From NCBI RefSeq assembly GCF_007833355.1, contig NZ_CP020914.1:978047-1042046 (forward strand): 64,000 bases of DNA. Reading direction: 5' to 3'. The translations under genes were made by a program, and so were the position numbers. Positions 54,219-61,946 of the stretch are shown here, piece by piece (the first letter of the stretch is position 1; each line of letters starts with the position of its first letter). The notes under the pieces are model-generated. The model was not told where the DNA came from, did not search any database, and saw only the letters and a program-made list of their open reading frames with translations. Source of the DNA: Denitratisoma sp. DHT3 (GTDB lineage: Bacteria > Pseudomonadota > Gammaproteobacteria > Burkholderiales > Rhodocyclaceae).

Positions 54219-55427
54219 TCAGACCAGCTCGATGATGGTGGCGGTGCCCATGCCCGCCGCTTCGCACAGGGTCACCAGACCCGTGCCCACCTGGCGCCGC
54301 TCCATCTCGTCGAGCAGGGTGCCCAGGATCATGCCGCCGGTGGCCCCCAGCGGATGGCCCATGGCGATCGCCCCGCCATTGACGTTGATCCTGTCGTGCG
54401 GCACGTTCAGCCGCTCCATCAGGCACAGCACCACCGAGGCGAACGCTTCGTTCAGTTCCCACAGGCCGATGTCGGCCACGCCCATCCCCGCCTTCTTCAG
54501 CGCCTTCTGCGCGGCGAAGCTCGGCGCGTCCAGCATCAGGGTCGGCTCCGAGCCCACGGTGGCGATCGAGCGGATCCGCGCCCGCGGCTTCAGGCCCAGG
54601 CGCTGGCCGATCTCCTTGTTGCCCACCAGCACGGCGGAGGCGCCATCGACGATGCCCGAGCTGTTGCCGGCGTGGTGCATGTGGATGATGCTCTCCAGTT
54701 CCGGATATTTCTGCAGCGCGACGCCGTCGAAACCGAATTTCTCGCCCAGGTCCACGAAGGCGGGTTTCATCGCACCCAGGGATTCCAGGGTCACGTCGGG
54801 GCGGACGGTCTCGTCCCTGTCCAGCACCGGCAGGCCCAGGATGTCCTTCACCGGCACCACGGATTTATCGAAGTAGCCGTTGGCCCAGGCCGCCGCCGCG
54901 CGCTTCTGGCTCTCCACCGCGTAGGCGTCGCACTGCTCGCGGGTGAAGCCGCAGCGGGTGGACAGCAGGTCGGCGCTGACGCCCTGCATCACGAAATACA
55001 TCTTGAACGCCACCTGCGGGTCCAGCGCCATGGCGCCGCCGTCGGCCCCCATCGGCACCCGCGACATGCTTTCGACGCCGCCGCCGACGGCCAGGTCGAT
55101 CTGGCCCGCGCCCACCTTGGCCGCGGCGAAGTTCACCGCCTCCAGACCCGAGCCGCAGAAGCGGTTCACCTGCACGCCGGGCACGCCCTGGTCGTAGCCC
55201 GCCACCAGCGCGGCGATGCGGGCGATGTTGCCGCCCTGCTCGCCCACCGGCACCACGCAGCCGAGGAACACGTCTTCCACCAGGGCCGTGTCCAGGGAGT
55301 TGCGGTCGCGCAGCGCCTCCAGCATCTGCGCCGCCAGTTGCACCGGCGTGATCTCGTGCAGGCCCCCGTCCGCCTTGCCCTTGCCCCGCGGCGTGCGAAC
55401 GTGGTCGTAGATGTATACGTCAGTCAT
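54219..55427 (-). CDS. Acetyl-CoA acyltransferase (thiolase)
   Basis: 402-residue thiolase that cleaves 3-ketoacyl-CoA. The nucleophile is Cys91 in NRFCGSGLEAV and His358 lies in AMGHPLGATGG. The third motif, normally C-x-G-G-G-x-G, reads CEAAGMG (Cys388), so two glycines are replaced by Glu-Ala-Ala; the same variant is met in some degradative thiolases. It is first gene of the minus-strand catabolic cluster. A perfect palindrome (55436-55456) lies 9 bp before its start, and the divergent TetR gene is likely its regulator. Confidence 0.94.
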   Translation of the reverse strand: MTDVYIYDHVRTPRGKGKADGGLHEITPVQLAAQMLEALRDRNSLDTALVEDVFLGCVVPVGEQGGNIARIAALVAGYDQGVPGVQVNRFCGSGLEAVNFAAAKVGAGQIDLAVGGGVESMSRVPMGADGGAMALDPQVAFKMYFVMQGVSADLLSTRCGFTREQCDAYAVESQKRAAAAWANGYFDKSVVPVKDILGLPVLDRDETVRPDVTLESLGAMKPAFVDLGEKFGFDGVALQKYPELESIIHMHHAGNSSGIVDGASAVLVGNKEIGQRLGLKPRARIRSIATVGSEPTLMLDAPSFAAQKALKKAGMGVADIGLWELNEAFASVVLCLMERLNVPHDRINVNGGAIAMGHPLGATGGMILGTLLDEMERRQVGTGLVTLCEAAGMGTATIIELV

Positions 55428-55747
55428 GACTGCCCTTTTTCAAATGAGTTGAAAAACGATGAACCGCGCCGCCCTGGAAACACACGGATGAGACACATGG
55501 ATGAAACCCACGGACGACGGATTGGAACCCGTACACGATAATTGACCGGCCGCGCCCGCCCCACAATATGAGCCTAAACCTGAACCATGGGCATGCATCG
55601 GGCGCTTGGCCGCTTCATTGCTGACATTCATCGCACTGCACAAAAATGAACAATCGGCTGGAGGAACCGCTTTTCGGCGCATAATGCGCGCCATCCCCTC
55701 CTCTACGATGCCGCCGCGCCGAGGCGGCATCGCCCGCCTGTCGCCAC
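55428..55747. other. Divergent promoter region of thiolase and TetR genes
   Basis: 320 bp without a gene. It contains a 21-bp palindrome (55436-55456), three degenerate copies of an ACACGGATGA-like unit (55482-55492, 55493-55505, 55506-55518), and an AT-richer part (55555-55690) in which promoters would fit. A perfect TetR operator was not identified by eye beyond the palindrome. Confidence 0.55.
55436..55456. promoter_or_regulatory. Palindromic operator candidate at the thiolase start
   Basis: TTTTTCAA-ATGAG-TTGAAAAA has perfect 8-bp arms and ends 9 bp before the thiolase ATG. Bound protein would block the ribosome-site region or the transcription start. Confidence 0.5.
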
Positions 55748-56479
55748 ATGTCGAAGACCGCCCGCAAAACCGCGACCACCACCGTCAAGCCGCCGCCCGC
55801 GCCGCGCAAGCAGCCGATCCAGAAGCGCAGCGAATTCACGATGACGACCATCATCGACGCGGCCCGCAGCATCCTCGAAAAGCAGGGCGTCGAGGCCGTC
55901 ACCACGCGGCGGGTGGCGGAGCGTGCCGGCGTGGCGGTGGGCACCCTGTACCAGTATTTTCCCAATCGGGACGCGATCCTGATGCAGCTGGCCTACCGCA
56001 TCACGAACGAGGAGGCCAGCGATGCGCGGCACCAGTTGTTCAACCTCTACCACCAGCCCCTGCGCGAGTTCATCGCGGCGCTGTATGAGCGCACGGTGGC
56101 CGTCGAGCGCAAACTGCTGGGACTGGGCACCGATTTCCATCAGCGCTTCGCCCGCTATCTGCAACTGGGCAGCCCGACCGAGACCCCGGCCTGGGACGGG
56201 GCGCCGAACTTCCAGCACCTGACCGCCGCGATGGGCAAGGTGCTGGCCGACCACCCCGAGGAAGCGACCGAGGCCGACCGCGAGCTGGCCGCCTTCATGA
56301 TCGTGCGCGGCGTGCGCAACATGCTGGCCACCGTGGTGGAGGAACGCCCCGACCTGCTCGGCTCGCCGGCGCTGACGCCGATGCTGATCCGCGTGGTGAT
56401 GGCCATCGCCGCCAGGGACCCCGCACCGCCCACGCCGCCTCCGGCCGACGGCACGCAAGCCGGTCAAGGCAACGCTTGA
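55748..56479 (+). CDS. TetR-family regulator, divergent to the catabolic cluster
   Basis: 243-residue regulator. The first about 30 residues are Lys/Pro/Thr-rich. The HTH (about 30-80) reads VEAVTTRRVAERAGVAVG and LYQYFPNRDAILMQ. The C-terminal ligand domain differs from the TetR at 22684 and the tail is Pro/Ala-rich. Divergent orientation to the thiolase operon makes that operon, and the gene itself, the most likely targets; a CoA-ester ligand would be typical (inference). No strong ribosome site is seen at the ATG. Confidence 0.92.
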   Translation: MSKTARKTATTTVKPPPAPRKQPIQKRSEFTMTTIIDAARSILEKQGVEAVTTRRVAERAGVAVGTLYQYFPNRDAILMQLAYRITNEEASDARHQLFNLYHQPLREFIAALYERTVAVERKLLGLGTDFHQRFARYLQLGSPTETPAWDGAPNFQHLTAAMGKVLADHPEEATEADRELAAFMIVRGVRNMLATVVEERPDLLGSPALTPMLIRVVMAIAARDPAPPTPPPADGTQAGQGNA

Positions 56480-57026
56480 GCGCCATCCGTTCGCCCGTTC
56501 CGGGTTAGCTCAGGGTGTCCCCCATCGTCTGCGAACGGACTTGATCAGCGTTGGGCGCGCTTTTTGCGCCGTAACCCGACACGACTGGAAATGCCGCTCG
56601 CCTGTCAAGCAGTGAGCGATTTCGTCCCCATGCCGAACCCCTTGCCTCACCACGTTTATCGCGCCATTACTGGACACCATGCAAAGCAGCTGGTCAAGAG
56701 GTGGTCAAATTGAGCGAATGGGTCCCATGCAATGAGCGTTGCCGGCCCGACCTGCGAAACTGCTGGCCCATGCGGTGGCGACAAAAACCCCGCGGCCTGA
56801 TGGGCGGCGGGGCGGGAGGTCGAAAAGGGTACGCCTGGCCGCGTCGCCGGACGAGACGCGACCCGCTTATTTCGAAGCGATGGAATTGTTCACCGACCTG
56901 GGCCGCAAGGACGCGGCCACCCAACTGGCGGTGGACTGGCACAGGAAATTCGGCACACCGCCGCCGCATTGACCCGGCCTGCGTACCCCCTGAGACCGCT
57001 GTTTGTACTACAGGAGGATTTTCGTC
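56480..57026. other. Largely gene-free region
   Basis: About 550 bp between TetR and the GGDEF-EAL gene. Codon structure is only visible near 56840-56972, where a protein-like C-terminus survives (see separate entry). The rest, including GGTCAA repeats at 56692-56707, gives no recognisable gene, tRNA or insertion-sequence end. Confidence 0.5.
56739..56972 (+). pseudogene. Possible remnant of a protein gene (C-terminal part)
   Basis: A 77-residue frame from TTG 56739 has no ribosome site, but its second half (RPAYFEAMELFTDLGRKDAA, then QLAVDWHRKFG) has helical, coding-like composition and strong third-position GC. The first half is Arg-rich and looks non-coding. This may be the end of a decayed gene. 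Family not recognised. Confidence 0.3.
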
Positions 57027-58463
57027 GTGCCCGCCGTATCGCCGTGGTTAACACCCCACGTAACTACCCCACGTAACTACCCCACGCCATCAAGCGCTGA
57101 GATAAACTGCGTAGCGAACGAAAGTAATAACCTCGCAGCTTCTCTCGAGATTTCCTTTTTGAAACGCATGACCCTGACTCGTAGTGATCCGAGCACCGGT
57201 ATTCTCGACCGGTACGGGTGCCTGGAGCTGGTAACCAAGCTTGCCAGCGGGGCAATGGAGAGTCGCCAGCCACTGGCGGCGTTGTGGATCGATCTGGATC
57301 GTTTCCGCCAGATCAACGAATCCTTCGGTCACCTGGGTGGCGACAGCGTGATCCTCCAGATCGTCGATCGACTCAAGGAGCGGCTTTGCGGCCGCGCCGA
57401 ACTGGCCCGCATGGGCGGCGACGAGTTCGTCTGTCTGGCGCCGCGGGTGGATCGGCGCCATGCCGAGTATCTGGCGCGGGAGCTGCTGGAAACCATCGAG
57501 TCGCCGTTGCAAGTGGGGGAGATCCAGCTGCATCCGTCGGCCAGCGTCGGCGTCGCCCTGCTGGATGCGGACGAGGACCCCCTCGCCTTCCTCGAACGCT
57601 CCGATCAGGCGATGATCGCCGCCAAGCGCCAGGGTGGAAACCGCTTCGTTTTTTCCGGCGACGAGCCGGTGCCGGGGCGGCTGGGTATCATGCTGGCGCG
57701 GGAGGAACTGGATATTGAAAACAAGCTGCATACGGCGCTGGAAACGGGGGGATTGCGGCTCTTCTACCAGCCCATCCTGGGGCTGGACGGCCGCATCGAG
57801 GCCGTGGAGGCGCTGATGCGCTGCCATGTCGATGGCGAGCAGATTCCGCCCATCAAGTTCATTCCGGTGGCGGAAAAGACCGGCCTGATCATCCGCCTGG
57901 GCGAGTGGAGCCTGCTGCAGGGTGCCCGCTATGCCCGTCAATTGCAGGGCCAGGGGTTCTCCACCAAGGTGGCGATCAATGTTTCCCGCGCCCAGTTGCT
58001 GGCGCCGAAGTTTTCCCAGGCGCTCCACGGCGCCATGCTCTGCGCCGACGTGGATCCGGATCTGATCGAACTGGAATTGACGGAGTCCCTGTTCATGGAC
58101 GTTTCCGACTCGGTGCAGCGGAATCTGCGGGAAGCGCGGGAATGCGGCGTCGGCCTGGCGATCGACGATTTCGGCACCGGCTACTCCTGCCTGGCCAACC
58201 TGAAGGACATTCCCGCCACCAAGCTCAAGCTCGACCGTGCCTTCGTCAAGGTGCTGCCCGAGGATCGACGGGCCCTGGCGGTGGTCAAGGCCATGACCCA
58301 ACTGGGCCGCGAACTGGGCATGACCGTGGTGGCGGAAGGCGTGGAAAATCAGGGGCAGCACGACGTCCTGGCGGAAGCCGGGGTGGACGCCATGCAGGGC
58401 TATCACCATGCCCGCCCGATGGACGAAGATGCCCTGCAGGGCTGGTTGCAGAACAAAAAATGA
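57027..58463 (+). CDS. GGDEF-EAL cyclic-di-GMP signalling protein
   Basis: 478 residues from GTG 57027, which has AGGAGG 9 nt upstream; ATG 57168, directly before the conserved part, is the alternative. The GGDEF domain is intact (RMGGDEFVCL) but has no RxxD inhibitory site upstream of it. The EAL domain keeps EALMR, INVSRAQL, ELTESLF, DDFGTGYSCL, KLDRAF, AEGVE and QGYHHARPM, so phosphodiesterase activity is likely. No TM or sensory domain is present. A 13-bp tandem repeat lies in the first 20 codons. Its stop overlaps the HDOD gene start. Confidence 0.92.
   Translation: MPAVSPWLTPHVTTPRNYPTPSSAEINCVANESNNLAASLEISFLKRMTLTRSDPSTGILDRYGCLELVTKLASGAMESRQPLAALWIDLDRFRQINESFGHLGGDSVILQIVDRLKERLCGRAELARMGGDEFVCLAPRVDRRHAEYLARELLETIESPLQVGEIQLHPSASVGVALLDADEDPLAFLERSDQAMIAAKRQGGNRFVFSGDEPVPGRLGIMLAREELDIENKLHTALETGGLRLFYQPILGLDGRIEAVEALMRCHVDGEQIPPIKFIPVAEKTGLIIRLGEWSLLQGARYARQLQGQGFSTKVAINVSRAQLLAPKFSQALHGAMLCADVDPDLIELELTESLFMDVSDSVQRNLREARECGVGLAIDDFGTGYSCLANLKDIPATKLKLDRAFVKVLPEDRRALAVVKAMTQLGRELGMTVVAEGVENQGQHDVLAEAGVDAMQGYHHARPMDEDALQGWLQNKK
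57054..57085 (+). repeat. 13-bp tandem repeat at the 5' end of the GGDEF-EAL gene
   Basis: CCCCACGTAACTA occurs twice in direct succession and a third copy begins (CCCCACG). Thirteen is not a multiple of three, so each gain or loss of a unit shifts the frame from GTG 57027. Confidence 0.85.
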
Positions 58464-59344
58464 ACATGTCCCCGACTCCGGCTCCGCACGACCACGAACG
58501 GCTCGACACCCTGCTGGAGAGTTCCTTCCGCAACCTCGACATTCCTCCGCGCCCGGCCATTCTGGAGCGGATCGGCACCGAGATGCGCAATGAGGATCCC
58601 GACTTCCTGCGCATCAGCGCCGCCATCAACACGGACGTGAGTCTTTCCGCGGGGCTGATCAAGACTGCCAATTCGCCCTATTTCGGCATCCGGCGCAAGG
58701 TCCGCTCGGTCAGGGAAGCCCTGATGATCCTGGGCCTGAGGATCTCGAGCCAGGCCATCGCCGGACTGGTGCTGCGCCAGCTGTTCCCGGCCAGCCAGAA
58801 CATGGTCCGCTTCTGGGACGCCTCGGCCCGCATCGCCCGGCTCTCGGGCTGGCTGGCCCAGCGCAATCCGGGAGGCGTCTGGGTTCCCTCCGAGGACGCC
58901 TACACCTTCGGCCTGTTCCGCGATTGCGGCATCCCGATCCTGCTCCAGCGCATCGGCCGCTACCCGGCCATCCTGGCCGAGGCCAATCGGGCGCGGGAGC
59001 GCGATTTCACGGCGGTCGAGGATGACAGCCTGCCCACCAACCATGCGATGATCGGCTGCCTGCTGGCACAGAGCTGGTGGCTGCCGGAAGAGTTGTGCCT
59101 GGCGATCCGCCACCACCACAGCGCGGCCAGCCTGGAAGAAAACGCCGAGATTCCGCTGCTTTCCAAGGGCCTGATCGCCTATGCCCAACTGGCGGAACAT
59201 CTGCTCCAGCACCACACGGGATTGAGCCTGACCCGCGAGTGGGAAAAACTGGGCGCGTCCTGCCAGCGCCTGCTCAATCTCTCCGACGAGCAACTGGAAC
59301 AGATCCGCCAGGATTCTGCCGACATCGCCACGGCGGAAGAATAG
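58460..59344 (+). CDS. HDOD-domain signalling protein
   Basis: 294-residue HDOD protein. ATG 58460 overlaps the GGDEF-EAL stop (ATGA). The HDOD core is visible as IPPRPAILERIGTEMRNED, SLSAGLIKTANSPYFG and REALMILGL, and the HD-like part as GLFRDCGIPILLQR and HAMIGCLLAQSWWLPEELCLAIRHHH (split: HAMIGCLLAQSWWLPEEL, CLAIRHHH). HDOD proteins act in c-di-GMP, chemotaxis or stress signalling; direct coupling to the upstream gene suggests a shared pathway. Confidence 0.92.
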   Translation: MNMSPTPAPHDHERLDTLLESSFRNLDIPPRPAILERIGTEMRNEDPDFLRISAAINTDVSLSAGLIKTANSPYFGIRRKVRSVREALMILGLRISSQAIAGLVLRQLFPASQNMVRFWDASARIARLSGWLAQRNPGGVWVPSEDAYTFGLFRDCGIPILLQRIGRYPAILAEANRARERDFTAVEDDSLPTNHAMIGCLLAQSWWLPEELCLAIRHHHSAASLEENAEIPLLSKGLIAYAQLAEHLLQHHTGLSLTREWEKLGASCQRLLNLSDEQLEQIRQDSADIATAEE

Positions 59345-59610
59345 GCAATAGGCCGCCCGGCGCCGGTCCGGGCTCGGCTTCCTCCCCGCAGGGAAGACCG
59401 GTCCGATCGTACGACGCCCTCCCCTTGAAAGGGAAGGAGCCGGTTGGTAGTCTGAAGTTCATCTTGACCGAAAATGCCAAGTCTTGGCCGCTTGCGCTCT
59501 GTTTTTGCACAGCGCGCCATTCCAAGATTCATCCTGCGAAACGAACAAGTGTGCGAAGCCGTGCCGGCGAGACCGGACGGATATCGTCGCGATTGAGAAC
59601 GGAGCGGGAC

Positions 59611-60534
59611 ATGCGACTGGCGCTGAATTTCGAAGCCCCCGAGATCGAGCAGGCATTGCTGCGGCAAGACCCCGCGCTCGAAATCGTCAGGCCGTCGCCG
59701 ACGGGGGAGTGCGAGGCCGAAGCGTTGTTGACGCCGCTGCAGGGCAAAGCGGCGCTGCCCGAGTTGCTCGTGAACTGCCGGGGCCTGCGCTGGGTCCATA
59801 TCTTCGGCACCGGCGCCGATTCCTTTCCCTTCGAGTTGGCCGGCAACCGGCTGATCACCTGCTCGCGCGGCGCGTCCGCCGTGCCCATCGCGGAGTGGGT
59901 GCTGGCGATGATGCTGGGTTTCGAAAAGCAACTGCCCCACCGCTGGGTGACGGCGCCGCCCGCCGAGTGGTTTCTCGCCAGCCTCGGCAGCCTCGAGGGA
60001 AAGACGCTGGGCTTGCTGGGGCTGGGCAGTATCGGCGGGGAAATCGCCAGGCGTGCCCTGGCCTTCGACATGCGGATCATCGCCAAGGTGCGCAATCACC
60101 GGCCGAGTCCGATGGCCGGCGTCGAACTGGCGGACAGCCTCGATGCCGTGCTGCGGGAAGCCGACCATCTGGTGCTGGCCCTGCCGGCCACGGCGCAGAG
60201 CCGGGGGCTGTTGGATGCCGACACGCTGGCCAGGACCAAGCCCGGGGTGCATCTGGTGAATGTCGCCAGGGCGAGCCTGATCGACCAGGACGCAATGAAG
60301 CCTTTGCTCGACAGCGGCCACATCGCGCTGGCCTCGCTCGACGTGGTCGAGCCCGAGCCCCTGCCGGCCGGACATTGGCTCTACGCCCATCCCCGGGTGC
60401 GCGTCAGCCCGCACATCTCCTGGAGCGGGCCGGCGGTCGTCGAGCGGATGCTGGCCGCTTTCCTGAAAAACCTGGACGCCCATGCCCAGGGCCGGCCGCT
60501 CGACGGCATCGTGGACGTCGGCGCCGGGTATTAG
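59611..60534 (+). CDS. D-2-hydroxyacid dehydrogenase family protein
   Basis: 307-residue NAD(P)-dependent enzyme. ATG 59611 follows GGAGCGGG. The Rossmann motif is GLGSIGGEIARRA; the catalytic Arg (NVARASLID), Glu (VVEPEPLP) and His (SPHISWSG) are all present. It resembles the glyoxylate/hydroxypyruvate reductase branch. selA begins 2 bp after the stop, so it is probably cotranscribed with the selenocysteine genes; a functional link is not obvious. Confidence 0.9.
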   Translation: MRLALNFEAPEIEQALLRQDPALEIVRPSPTGECEAEALLTPLQGKAALPELLVNCRGLRWVHIFGTGADSFPFELAGNRLITCSRGASAVPIAEWVLAMMLGFEKQLPHRWVTAPPAEWFLASLGSLEGKTLGLLGLGSIGGEIARRALAFDMRIIAKVRNHRPSPMAGVELADSLDAVLREADHLVLALPATAQSRGLLDADTLARTKPGVHLVNVARASLIDQDAMKPLLDSGHIALASLDVVEPEPLPAGHWLYAHPRVRVSPHISWSGPAVVERMLAAFLKNLDAHAQGRPLDGIVDVGAGY

Positions 60535-60536
60535 CC

Positions 60537-61946
60537 ATGAACGACAACAAGCCGGCGATGGATTCCAGGCGCGCGCTGCCCTCGGTGGATGCGCTGCTGC
60601 AACGCATGGCCGCCGCCGTCGAACGCTGGGGGCACGATCAGGCGAGCCGGGCCGTGCGCGACGCCCTGGCCGGGATTCGGCATCAGCTGGATCAGGGCCT
60701 GGCGGCGGAGATTTCCGCCGACGCGATCCGGCGCAGGGCGGAGGATGCCTTGCTGGCGGGAGATCAGCCGACCCTGCGGCCGGTGCTGAATCTGACCGGG
60801 ACGGTGCTGCACACCAACCTGGGCCGGGCGTTGCTGCCTGCCGAGGCGGTGGCGGCGATGGCCGCCGTGGCGACGTCGCCATCCACGCTGGAGTTCGATC
60901 TCGATGCCGGGGAGCGCGGGGAGCGCGACAGCCACGTCGAGGCGCTGATCTGCGAACTGGCGGGCACGGAAGCGGCGACGGTGGTCAACAACAATGCGGC
61001 GGCCGTGTTCCTGGTGCTGAATACCCTCGCCCTGGGCGGCGAGGTGCCGACCTCGCGCGGCGAACTGGTGGAGATCGGCGGCTCCTTCCGCGTGCCGGAA
61101 ATCATGGCCCGCTCCGGCTGCCGCCTGGTGGAAATCGGCACCACCAACCGCACCCACCTGAAGGATTACGCCGCCGCGATCGGCGAGCGCACCGCTTTGC
61201 TGATGAGGGTGCACACCAGCAATTACCGGATCGAGGGCTTCACCCACGCGGTCGACGCCAAGGCATTGGCCGCCCTGGCGCGCGAGCGCGGCCTGCCGTT
61301 CGTGGTGGACATGGGCAGCGGCAGCCTGGTGGATTTCACCGCGCTGGGCCTGCCCGACGAACCCACCGTCGCCGCGACCGTGGCCGAGGGGGCGGACGTC
61401 GTCACCTTCAGCGGCGACAAGCTGCTGGGCGGGCCGCAGTGCGGCATCATCGCCGGGCACCGGGCGCTGATCGAGCGCATCCGCAAGAATCCGCTGAAGC
61501 GGGCGCTGCGTCTGGACAAGATGACCCTGGCGGCCCTGGCCGAGGTGCTGAAGCTGTACCGCAACCCGGCGACGCTGTGCGAGAAGCTGCCGACCCTGCG
61601 CCTGCTGACGCGGCCGCTGGCGGACATCGAGGCCCAGGCGCAACGCCTGCTGCCGCAAGTCGCAAGCGCGCTGGCGCCCCGTTTCCAGGTGGCGGCCGTG
61701 CCCTGCCGCAGCCAGATCGGCAGCGGCGCGCTGCCGGTCGAAACCGTTCCCAGCGCCGCCCTCGAAATCACGCCCGCGCAGGGCGGCGACGGCGAACTGC
61801 GCCAGCTTGCCGAGGCGCTGCGCCACTTGCCGGTGCCGGTGCTGGGGCGCATCTCCAACGGCAGGCTGCTGCTCGATCTGCGCTGCCTGGAGACGGAGGA
61901 TGTCTTCGTCCGGCAACTGGCCCCGCTGCGGGAGCGGCTGCAATGA
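60537..61946 (+). CDS. selA: L-seryl-tRNA(Sec) selenium transferase SelA
   Basis: PLP enzyme that converts Ser-tRNA(Sec) to Sec-tRNA(Sec) with selenophosphate. The 469-residue product shows INLTG-type start of the core (VLNLTGTVLHTNLGRALL), VNNNAAAVFLVL and the PLP-binding Lys295 in FSGDKLLGGPQCG. It overlaps selB by 4 bp (ATGA). selD is not in the window. Confidence 0.97.
   Translation: MNDNKPAMDSRRALPSVDALLQRMAAAVERWGHDQASRAVRDALAGIRHQLDQGLAAEISADAIRRRAEDALLAGDQPTLRPVLNLTGTVLHTNLGRALLPAEAVAAMAAVATSPSTLEFDLDAGERGERDSHVEALICELAGTEAATVVNNNAAAVFLVLNTLALGGEVPTSRGELVEIGGSFRVPEIMARSGCRLVEIGTTNRTHLKDYAAAIGERTALLMRVHTSNYRIEGFTHAVDAKALAALARERGLPFVVDMGSGSLVDFTALGLPDEPTVAATVAEGADVVTFSGDKLLGGPQCGIIAGHRALIERIRKNPLKRALRLDKMTLAALAEVLKLYRNPATLCEKLPTLRLLTRPLADIEAQAQRLLPQVASALAPRFQVAAVPCRSQIGSGALPVETVPSAALEITPAQGGDGELRQLAEALRHLPVPVLGRISNGRLLLDLRCLETEDVFVRQLAPLRERLQ

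Noticed and set aside
56500..56540. tRNA-like word GGGTTAGCTCAG
   Set aside because: Only a D-arm-like string; no anticodon arm, T-loop or acceptor stem can be built around it.
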